From positions 1 to 5,225 of the forward strand of contig DXGD01000081.1 of NCBI GenBank assembly GCA_019114115.1: a stretch of DNA of 5,225 nucleotides. The letters are read 5' to 3'. The notes under the pieces were generated by a model. That model searched no databases. It was not told the DNA's origin and saw nothing but the letters and a program-made list of their open reading frames with translations. Made by a program: the position numbers and the translations under genes. The stretch is from Candidatus Nesterenkonia stercoripullorum. GTDB lineage: Bacteria > Actinomycetota > Actinomycetes > Actinomycetales > Micrococcaceae. This document shows positions 1 to 5,225 of the stretch, piece after piece. Every line of letters begins with the position of its first letter. The first letter of the stretch is position 1.

Positions 1-848
1 GTGCCCTGCAGGTAGGCGTGCAGCTGGCCCGGGGGCAGGTACAGCGCCTCCCCGGGCCGCAGGACGACGCGGTTGAGCAGCATCACGACGAACAGGCTCG
101 GATCCTGCGGAAAGTAGTGCGAGACCCGCAACAGCGTGTCCCTGAGCCCATCCGGCAGTTCCGGTGGCGCCTGCTCCCGGCTCTCGGCCGGGGCAGGCGT
201 GGGAGAGGGCGCCAGGGCAGACTCGACCACGACTTCGTTGACGAGGGTGGCCGCCAGGCCGACTTGGCCCTCGGCGTCACGCAGAATGTACTCCGCTGCC
301 CCGCGGTAGTCGCCGGCTTCGATGAGTTCGCCGAGCCGGCTGAGCACGGCAGCGACAGCAGGCGTCTTGGATCCTGCCCAGTGCTCGACGACGCCGGAGA
401 GTGCCTGAAGGTCTTCCAGGATGCCCTGAATCGGGCGGAATCCGCACAGGGCGATGAACTCGGTGACGGCCACGATGAGCTCGGGCTTGGAATGCGGGTC
501 GTGATAGTTGCGCAGCGGCGAATCGGCGGCGATTCCCGCCTCGGTCTCAGCGGAATACCCCTGCTCGGCATGGACTCGGCCGGGATGGGCCTGCAGTGAG
601 AGCGGACGGTCGGCCGCGAGCACTTTGAGCAAGAAGGGGAAGGGCTCGCCGTCGTCCATGAGCGACCCCAGCGGGGCCACTGACTCGTCCTCGCCCTCGG
701 AGAGGACGACGGAGGAGGGAGCCGAGGCATGGGCTCCCATCCAGAGTTCTGCCTGCGGGCCCTGCGGGACCTCCCAGCCGAACAGCTCACTGAACGCGGT
801 CTGCGACCCCCAGGCGTACTCGCGAATGGGGTTGATCATCCTGAACAC
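1..848 (-). CDS. manA: Mannose-6-phosphate isomerase, type I (3' end outside window)
   Basis: This zinc enzyme interconverts mannose 6-phosphate and fructose 6-phosphate in the cytoplasm and supplies mannose for GDP-mannose and cell-envelope glycans. The visible 282 residues show the family signatures in order: NPIREYAWGS (residues 6-15), AELWMGAHASAPS (33-45), PFLLKVLAADRPLSLQAHP (71-89), NYHDPHSKPEL (114-124), a helical insert, and LLNRVVLRPGEALYLPPGQ followed by LHAYL (257-280). Expected zinc ligands by family are Gln86, His88, Glu123 and His277. The GTG at 848 is preferred over the ATG at 839 because MFRMINPIREYAW matches the usual N-terminal spacing of actinobacterial homologues and an extended -10 lies just upstream. 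Neither start has a good Shine-Dalgarno sequence. A Pro/Ala/Glu-rich stretch (about 211-232) interrupts the insert region. Roughly the last 100 or more residues lie outside the window, judged from a family length near 390-420. A 91-bp gap separates it from the LCP gene. Identity is secure; the start is fairly likely. Confidence 0.95.
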   Translation of the reverse strand, partial: MFRMINPIREYAWGSQTAFSELFGWEVPQGPQAELWMGAHASAPSSVVLSEGEDESVAPLGSLMDDGEPFPFLLKVLAADRPLSLQAHPGRVHAEQGYSAETEAGIAADSPLRNYHDPHSKPELIVAVTEFIALCGFRPIQGILEDLQALSGVVEHWAGSKTPAVAAVLSRLGELIEAGDYRGAAEYILRDAEGQVGLAATLVNEVVVESALAPSPTPAPAESREQAPPELPDGLRDTLLRVSHYFPQDPSLFVVMLLNRVVLRPGEALYLPPGQLHAYLQG

Positions 849-855
849 CGGGCAA

Positions 856-864
856 ACTGTACCA
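856..864 (-). promoter_or_regulatory. Extended -10 promoter for manA, leaderless type
   Basis: On the minus strand this reads TGGTACAGT: a TGn extension followed by TACAGT, which fits the actinobacterial TAnnnT consensus. Its last base is followed by 7 bases and then by the GTG at 848. That is the usual distance from a -10 hexamer to a transcription start, so the mRNA probably begins at or next to the GTG. No -35 hexamer is recognisable at 16-18 bp spacing, which is tolerable for an extended -10. This would give manA its own promoter even if it is also reached by read-through from the LCP gene. The call is an inference from motif and spacing only. Confidence 0.5.
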
Positions 865-939
865 GCGTTCCGTGTACGAAGGCCCCGCTTTCCCTGCACG
901 GTTGCCGGACTGTGGCCAAGCTCCTAAGGCCGTCTGAGG

Positions 940-2568
940 CTACTGCACCGGGTCGCACAGGTAGTTCGTCGATGCTGCTTCTTCAAGCACCTCGGTCTGA
1001 CCTGCCTCTTGAGCGTGAGAGAGATATTCGGCAGTCAGTTCTGAGCCGTCCGGCTTAGTGGGCGGGGTCGTCTCCTCAATGGGCGGTTCATCCTCTTCCG
1101 CGGCGTCGGCGGCAATCGGACCGGCCGTGCCGGAGGAGACCCCCGTGCTCGTCGGAGCGAACAGGCCGAATGGCGCCAGTCCAGGCGAGACTGCAGAGGC
1201 CGACGCCGACTCTTCCTCGATCAGCTCATCCACCCGCTGGTGAATCTGGTCGAAATCCGGGTAGGTGGAGAAGAGCTCTCCGCCGTCGCCGAAATCGGGA
1301 GCACCCAGCACCAGCCGCTGCGGATCGTGCTCCTGGGCATCAGCGGCAAGGTCGATGAAGGACCCCAGCTGGGACTGCGGCAAGTTGGTCTCCGCGATAT
1401 TGCCGCCAGCCTCCATGAGGTCCCCGAACTTCGTCAGCACCGTCTGCGGGCTGAACTGGGAGAGCATGGCCTGCTGGATGCACTGCTGACGCTGGATCCG
1501 GTTGTAGTCGGAGCTGAACTTACGCGAGCGGGCATAGGAGAGCGCGTCCTCCCCGTCGAAGGTGTACTCCCCCGGGCCCCACCACGCGTCACCCCAGTCA
1601 CCGCCGCCAGTGTCTCCGCGGTAGGGAACCCACCCGCCGGACTCCACGGTGACTCCGCCCATAGCGTCGATGATCTCGGCGAATCCGTCCATGTCGACCA
1701 TCACGTAGCCGGAGACCTCCAGGTCCAGGGTGCCGGAGACGGCGTCCATCATGGCTTCTGCACCGGGATCGTCTGCATCCGGGTACAGGTCAGCGTGATC
1801 GTTGGTGACGTCGGTGTAGAGGAAATTGATGATGCATTCGTTGCCGCAGTTGTAGCCTTCCGGATACACGTCCCACAGAGGGGAGTCCTCGGAGAACTGG
1901 GCGTTCTGGAAGTTGCGCGGGATGGAGATGATGATGCTCTCCCCGGTGTTCTCGTTCACGCTGGCCACGTGGATCGAGTCGGGGCGCAGTCCTTCGCGCC
2001 CTTCGCCGGCGTCGGCTCCCATCAGCAGGAAGTTGTACCGGCCGTCCACAGCGGGTATCGAGGGCCCGCTGCCGAAGAGCCCTCCCAGGGCGCCGCGGCC
2101 CTGATTCACGACGTGGGAGCCATACCCCAGTACCCCGGAGGTCAGCAGCATGAGCACGACGAGCGCGATCGCGATGATCGGGCGCGCACCGGGCGCCAGC
2201 AGGGAGAAGCGGATCAGCCGGAACGTGTCCAGCCAGAGGATCAGCCAGCCGATTGCCAGCACTGCCAGCACGACGCCGACCAACCACATCACGAAGGCCT
2301 GCGTGAGCAACGTGAGCAGCACACCCCGCATCGTGAAGAACATGATCAGCGCCAGCAGTGCAGTGAACCAGCAGCCCACGGTGACGGCGAGCGCGATCCG
2401 TCCGATCCGGCGGGAGCCGGCGGTGAGCTGGGCGGCCCCCGGGACGAAGAGCGTCAGCAGCAGGAGCAGCACAGCACGCCGGGTACGTTCGACGGCGGTC
2501 CCTCGGCCCGGGTCGCGGACGACATCGGGCTCGGTGGCAATGCGGTGGTAGGTGATCGTTGAATCCAC
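940..2568 (-). CDS. LytR-CpsA-Psr (LCP) family membrane glycopolymer ligase
   Basis: LCP proteins transfer lipid-linked glycopolymers (teichoic-type polymers, arabinogalactan or capsule) onto peptidoglycan outside the membrane; the substrate here cannot be read from sequence. The protein has 542 residues: a short basic N-terminus, hydrophobic segments at about 31-50, 57-79, 83-113 and 131-149, then the outward LCP domain (about 178-375). Family motifs are NFLLMGADAGEGREGLRPDS (179-198), SIPRN (215-219) and SYARSRKFSSDYNRIQRQ (344-361). Likely pyrophosphate or metal contacts are Asp186, Arg195, Asp197, Arg218, Arg347, Arg349, Arg357 and Arg360. The extracellular part has cysteines 241, 245, 363 and 538. 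Residues from about 452 to the end form an Ala/Ser/Pro/Thr/Glu-rich tail. The start is a GTG whose G is the last base of the purE stop codon (TAGTG); the only nearby ribosome-site-like bases are a weak AGG, so coupling to purE is likely. The PG-x-x-Q-x-x-x-G turn and multi-pass N-terminus match a known actinobacterial LCP subgroup. Confidence 0.93.
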   Translation of the reverse strand: MDSTITYHRIATEPDVVRDPGRGTAVERTRRAVLLLLLTLFVPGAAQLTAGSRRIGRIALAVTVGCWFTALLALIMFFTMRGVLLTLLTQAFVMWLVGVVLAVLAIGWLILWLDTFRLIRFSLLAPGARPIIAIALVVLMLLTSGVLGYGSHVVNQGRGALGGLFGSGPSIPAVDGRYNFLLMGADAGEGREGLRPDSIHVASVNENTGESIIISIPRNFQNAQFSEDSPLWDVYPEGYNCGNECIINFLYTDVTNDHADLYPDADDPGAEAMMDAVSGTLDLEVSGYVMVDMDGFAEIIDAMGGVTVESGGWVPYRGDTGGGDWGDAWWGPGEYTFDGEDALSYARSRKFSSDYNRIQRQQCIQQAMLSQFSPQTVLTKFGDLMEAGGNIAETNLPQSQLGSFIDLAADAQEHDPQRLVLGAPDFGDGGELFSTYPDFDQIHQRVDELIEEESASASAVSPGLAPFGLFAPTSTGVSSGTAGPIAADAAEEDEPPIEETTPPTKPDGSELTAEYLSHAQEAGQTEVLEEAASTNYLCDPVQ

Positions 2569-3182
2569 TAGTGACCTGAGGGCTTCGCGTCTGAGGGGTG
2601 GGAGCCAGAGGCATTCGTGGCGGTGGTCGAGGGCGTCATGGTGCGGGCGGTGTACCCGGCCATATGGGAGGCCTCTTCGCGCAGAGCCTCGCCCTTGGCG
2701 TGGGCGGAGGCGCTGAGTTCGCGGTGGAAGTCGAGCAGCCGCTCCCGCAGCCGGGCGGCCTCCTCGGAGTCACCGGCCGCCAGCGTGCGCACTGCGAGCA
2801 GACCCGCGTTGCGGGCCCCTCCCACGGAGACTGTCGCCACCGGGATGCCGGCTGGCATCTGGACGATCGACAGCAGGGAATCCATGCCGTCGAGGTGCTT
2901 CAGCGGCACCGGCACACCGATCACGGGCAGCGGCGTCACCGAGGCGAGCATCCCTGGGAGGTGGGCCGCCCCGCCTGCTCCGGCTATGATGACGCGCAGT
3001 CCGCGGGAATGGGCGGACTCGCCGTAGTCGATCATCTGGCGGGCCATCCGGTGGGCGGAGACGACGTCGGCCTCGAAGCCCACTCCGAACTCCTCGAGGG
3101 CCTCGGCAGCGGCTCGCATGACGGGCCAGTCTGAATTCGACCCCATCACCAGCCCCACCTGGGGAGCTTTGGATTCACTCAT
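2568..3182 (-). CDS. purE: N5-carboxyaminoimidazole ribonucleotide mutase (class I PurE)
   Basis: PurE moves the carboxyl group of N5-CAIR to give CAIR, the purine-synthesis step directly after PurK. Visible motifs are GSNSDW (14-19), SAHRMA (42-47, with His44 as the expected general acid/base), [14 protein letters not shown] (67-80), [20 protein letters not shown] (86-105) and [13 protein letters not shown] (106-118). The core covers about residues 8-165, the normal length of class I enzymes. The remaining residues to 204 form an unusual tail rich in Ser, Thr, Ala and His that is not part of the catalytic fold. The proline usual after SAHR-x is alanine here (SAHRMA). The ATG at 3182 has AGGAGG 12 bases upstream. 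Presence of purK immediately upstream supports the two-step PurK/PurE route rather than a class II AIR carboxylase. The stop codon overlaps the LCP start by one base. Confidence 0.97.
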   Translation of the reverse strand: MSESKAPQVGLVMGSNSDWPVMRAAAEALEEFGVGFEADVVSAHRMARQMIDYGESAHSRGLRVIIAGAGGAAHLPGMLASVTPLPVIGVPVPLKHLDGMDSLLSIVQMPAGIPVATVSVGGARNAGLLAVRTLAAGDSEEAARLRERLLDFHRELSASAHAKGEALREEASHMAGYTARTMTPSTTATNASGSHPSDAKPSGH

Positions 3183-3194
3183 CGCTTGTGCTGG

Positions 3195-3200
3195 CCTCCT
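3195..3200 (-). promoter_or_regulatory. Ribosome binding site of purE
   Basis: The minus strand reads AGGAGG, a full anti-16S match, 12 bases before the purE ATG. The spacing is longer than the usual 5-9 bases, but no better ATG, GTG or TTG start lies between it and the annotated start. It sits in the 54-bp purK-purE gap next to the 10-bp palindrome ACGACGTCGT (3203-3212). Confidence 0.6.
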
Positions 3201-3236
3201 CGACGACGTCGTGCGCTGTTGCGGGCTTCTTGAGGG

Positions 3237-4517
3237 TCACCGATCGCCCTCGGTGATCAGCGCAGCGACGGTGCGCGCTGCCTCCACACAGTGCTGAAGC
3301 CGGACGGCGCCGGCAGCGCTTTCTGCGGCGGCATCTTCAGCACGGTCTTGACTGGTCAGCTGGCTGACCAGGTTGACGTGCCCGATCTTACGGCCTGGAC
3401 GAGCCTCTTTGCCGTACAGGTGGATCTTCGCTCCGGGGTCGCAGGCCATCGCAGCGGGAACTGCCGCGTGGATATGCGGATTCGACCCGCCGAGCAGGTT
3501 CTTCATGACCGTGAAACCTCCCGCTCCCCCGACTGGGTTCGTCTCGCCCAGAGGCAGCCCCAGCACAGCGCGCAGGTGCTGCTCGAACTGGCCGGTGATC
3601 GCGCCGTCCATGCTCCAGTGGCCGGAGTTGTGCGGGCGCATGGCCAGCTCATTGACGTAGATACCGGGCGCCATTGAGCCGCCCCCGCCCACTTCGAACA
3701 GCTCCACGGCCAGCATGCCGGTGACGTCGAGCTTCTCGGCGACCGTCGCGGCGATCGCGGCGGAGTGCTCCAGCAGCTCCGCCGCGGTGTGAGGCGCTGG
3801 GGCGATGACCTCGTCGCAGACGCCGTCGGTCTGCGTGGACTCCACGACCGGGTAGCTGCGGATCTCCCCGCTGGCCGACCGGGCGACCTGCGCCGAGAGT
3901 TCACGGACGAAGGGCACGGCCTCCTCGGCGAGGAGACCCGATGTCCCGCTGGCGGCAGCGCGATCGAACCAGTCCTGCGTCTGCTCGGCGGCGGCGTGAT
4001 CCCGGACCACGCGAACGCCTTTGCCGTCGTAGCCTCCCCGCGGAGTCTTCAGCACCACCGGCCAGCCATGCTGCTGTGCGAAATCAGTGAGCTCCTGGAC
4101 GGAGCGAACCTCGGCCCAGGCAGGATTCGGCAGCCCGAGCCCGTCGACGGCGGCACGCATGCGCAGCTTGTCCTGGGCGTAGGTGAGCGCGGCAGGCTTC
4201 GGGTGCATCGCGATGCCCTCAGCCTCCAGGGCAGCCAGCACATCAGCGGGAACATGCTCATGGTCGAACGTGACCACATCGAGCCCACGGGCAAAACGCA
4301 CGACGGCATCCGCATCCCGGTAGTCCCCCGGCGTGCTCTCGGCGATGACCTGGGCGGCTGAGGATTCCGGCGATCCCGCCAGCAGCTTCAGCTCAATACC
4401 CAGCTCTATTGCGGCCGGAGCCATCATCCGGGCCAGCTGGCCATCCCCGAGGACCCCTACGCGCAAAGCGCGATCCTGCGAAGACGGCGCATCGTTCGAC
4501 GTCGCTGTATCAGTCAC
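3237..4517 (-). CDS. purK: N5-carboxyaminoimidazole ribonucleotide synthase (PurK, ATP-grasp)
   Basis: PurK uses ATP and bicarbonate to carboxylate AIR to N5-CAIR, the substrate of PurE encoded directly downstream. From the GTG at 4517 the product has 426 residues. It shows the N-terminal nucleotide-fold motif VGVLGDGQLARMM (20-32), VVTFDHEHVP (81-90), the ATP-grasp loop VVLKTPRGGYDGKGVRVV (154-171), EEAVPFVRELS (198-208), GMLAVELFEV (267-276), YVNELAMRPHNSGHWSMDGA (287-306) with the metal- and substrate-binding Glu and Asn typical of the family, and a C-terminal HLYGKEARPGRKIGHVNLV (366-384). A glycine-rich insertion (277-280) sits between two active-site strands. The frame is open upstream to a GTG at 4589, but those 24 extra residues look non-conserved and cross the hairpin region, so I chose 4517. 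A short GAGGA only 2 bases before the GTG is too close to be a good ribosome site. The length fits the family (about 360-400) with a short N-terminal addition. Confidence 0.96.
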   Translation of the reverse strand: MTDTATSNDAPSSQDRALRVGVLGDGQLARMMAPAAIELGIELKLLAGSPESSAAQVIAESTPGDYRDADAVVRFARGLDVVTFDHEHVPADVLAALEAEGIAMHPKPAALTYAQDKLRMRAAVDGLGLPNPAWAEVRSVQELTDFAQQHGWPVVLKTPRGGYDGKGVRVVRDHAAAEQTQDWFDRAAASGTSGLLAEEAVPFVRELSAQVARSASGEIRSYPVVESTQTDGVCDEVIAPAPHTAAELLEHSAAIAATVAEKLDVTGMLAVELFEVGGGGSMAPGIYVNELAMRPHNSGHWSMDGAITGQFEQHLRAVLGLPLGETNPVGGAGGFTVMKNLLGGSNPHIHAAVPAAMACDPGAKIHLYGKEARPGRKIGHVNLVSQLTSQDRAEDAAAESAAGAVRLQHCVEAARTVAALITEGDR

Positions 4518-4525
4518 AGTCCTCA

Positions 4526-4531
4526 AGTATG
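4526..4531 (-). promoter_or_regulatory. Possible -10 hexamer for purK
   Basis: The minus strand reads CATACT (4 of 6 matches to TATAAT), ending 8 bases before the chosen purK GTG. No -35 is recognisable. If real, purK would be read from a leaderless transcript in the same manner as proposed for manA. The motif is weak and could be chance. Confidence 0.28.
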
Positions 4532-4578
4532 GGCCATGAAGCAGCCCGTAGCGCTGAAGGAAACGCACAGGCTGCGAT

Positions 4579-4598
4579 GGTCCGCGCACCCGCGGACC
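4579..4598 (-). terminator. Perfect GC-rich hairpin between glpX and purK
   Basis: The minus strand has GGTCCGCG, a 4-base loop GGTG, and CGCGGACC: an 8-bp stem with no mismatch. It begins 25 bases after the glpX stop codon and ends about 60 bases before the purK start. No run of T follows on either strand, so it is not a classical intrinsic terminator, but actinobacterial terminators often lack a T tract. The likely role is to end or protect the 3' end of glpX mRNA; a leader structure acting on purK is the alternative. Confidence 0.5.
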
Positions 4599-4622
4599 CC
4601 TTCGAGGCGGTAAGTTCCCCGG

Positions 4623-5225
4623 CTATTCGCGGGTGTAGGAGCTCCACTTCCGCGCACGATGTTCGGCTTCCACGACACGGACAGTGCCCGACTTCGCGCG
4701 CATCACGATGGACTGGGTCGTGACTCGGTCGCCGTGGTACCGGACCCCGCGCAGCAGGTCGCCGTCGGTGATCCCGGTGGCGGCGAAATAGCAGTTGTCA
4801 GAGGTGACCAGGTCGTTGGTGGAGAGCACAGTGTCGATGTCGTGGCCTGCGTCTATTGCAGCCTGGCGCTCCTCGTCGTCCGTCGGGGCCAGCCGGCCTT
4901 GGATCACTCCTCCGATGGCTCGGATAGCGCATGCGGTCACGATGCCCTCCGGAGTACCGCCGGTCCCCATCAGCACGTCGACGCTCGAGGCCTCGCGTGC
5001 GGCGGCGATGCCGCCGGCGACGTCGCCGTCCATGATGAACCGGGTGCGCGCGCCGGCCTGGCGGATCTCATCGACGAGCCCGGAATGCCGGGGGCGGTCG
5101 AGCACGCAGACGTTGAGCTGATTGATCTTCTTGCCCTTGGCCTTGGCGATCAGGTGGAGGTTCTGCTTCACCGGCAGCCGAAGATCCACCATGTCAGCAG
5201 CCTCTGGGCCGGTGACGAGCTTCTC
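4623..5225 (-). CDS. glpX: Class II fructose-1,6-bisphosphatase GlpX (5' end outside window)
   Basis: This enzyme hydrolyses fructose 1,6-bisphosphate to fructose 6-phosphate in gluconeogenesis; GlpX-type enzymes are the usual form in actinobacteria. The window holds the last 200 residues, open to its edge and beginning inside the conserved EKLVTGPEAAD segment, so the internal ATG at 5192 is not the start. Family motifs follow: CVLDRPRHSGL (40-50 of the visible part), MDGDVAGGIAAA (65-76), GTGGTPEG (87-94, Glu93 being the expected metal ligand), QGRLAPTDDEERQAAIDAG (109-127) and ATGITDGDLLRGVRY (149-163). About 125-140 N-terminal residues, including the first metal-binding acidic residues, are missing because of the window edge. 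It is on the same strand as purK but separated by 105 bp containing a strong hairpin, so it is probably a separate transcription unit. Confidence 0.96.
   Translation of the reverse strand, partial: EKLVTGPEAADMVDLRLPVKQNLHLIAKAKGKKINQLNVCVLDRPRHSGLVDEIRQAGARTRFIMDGDVAGGIAAAREASSVDVLMGTGGTPEGIVTACAIRAIGGVIQGRLAPTDDEERQAAIDAGHDIDTVLSTNDLVTSDNCYFAATGITDGDLLRGVRYHGDRVTTQSIVMRAKSGTVRVVEAEHRARKWSSYTRE

Noticed and set aside
83..790. A 235-residue minus-strand open frame overlapping manA
   Set aside because: It is out of frame with manA; the manA frame carries the zinc-binding and sugar-phosphate isomerase motifs, while this one is Ser/Pro/Arg-rich with no motif.
908..934. Possible terminator after the LCP gene (GACGGCC pairing with GGCC-ACA-GTC)
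   Set aside because: The stem is only 4 + 3 bp with a 3-base bulge and a 10-base loop, and no T tract follows; too weak to call. The rest of the 849-939 gap holds only the manA promoter motif.
1240..2562. A 440-residue open frame on the plus strand opposite the LCP gene
   Set aside because: It is antisense to a gene with clear family motifs, and its product is a His/Gln/Asp/Arg-rich mixture without recognisable domains, as expected for a high-GC shadow frame.
2598..3134. Plus-strand open frames opposite purE
   Set aside because: They mirror the PurE coding frame and give Gly/His/Arg-rich products without family features.
3765..4361. A 198-residue plus-strand open frame opposite purK
   Set aside because: It is a complement of the conserved ATP-grasp coding sequence and has no ribosome site or recognisable domain.
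5190..5192. ATG at 5192 as the glpX start
   Set aside because: The frame stays open to the window edge and the residues before it (EKLVTGPEAAD) are conserved GlpX sequence, so the true start is outside the window.
1..5225. Defence, mobile or otherwise novel system
   Set aside because: No transposase, integrase, nuclease, toxin, repeat array or tRNA is visible; all coding space is taken by known housekeeping families with uniform high-GC codon use.

Overview
The window is a compact, high-GC stretch of ordinary chromosome from an actinobacterium. Protein style suggests Micrococcales, perhaps near Micrococcaceae (Arthrobacter/Nesterenkonia/Kocuria-like), but this placement is from memory of family sequences and is not proven. 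All five recognisable genes lie on the minus strand, so transcription runs from high to low coordinates: glpX (5' end outside the window), purK, purE, a LytR-CpsA-Psr (LCP) membrane protein gene, and manA (3' end outside the window). No RNA gene, mobile element, CRISPR array, toxin or phage gene is visible. The plus strand holds only open frames opposite the real genes.

Layout from the upstream end: glpX (class II fructose-1,6-bisphosphatase, C-terminal 200 residues) stops at 4623. A 105-bp gap follows, containing a perfect 8-bp G+C hairpin that may end the glpX transcript. purK is read from a GTG at 4517 to 3237. After 54 bp with a strong AGGAGG ribosome site comes purE (3182 to 2568). The LCP gene starts on the last base of the purE stop codon (TAGTG), so purE and the LCP gene are very probably translated together. 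After a 91-bp gap manA starts, most likely at a GTG at 848. An extended -10 element ends 7 bp upstream of that GTG, which suggests a leaderless mRNA.

Functionally, PurK and PurE carry out consecutive steps of de novo purine synthesis (AIR to N5-CAIR to CAIR). GlpX makes fructose 6-phosphate in gluconeogenesis, and ManA links fructose 6-phosphate with mannose 6-phosphate, the entry to GDP-mannose and mannosylated glycans. LCP proteins attach such glycans to peptidoglycan. In Mycobacterium tuberculosis manA, an LCP gene, purE and purK also lie in one neighbourhood (about Rv3255c to Rv3276c, recalled), so this looks like a version of an old actinobacterial arrangement. I found no convincing previously undescribed system. 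The points most worth checking are the leaderless-type starts, the purE-LCP coupling, the LCP membrane topology and cysteines, and low-complexity additions in PurE, LCP and ManA.
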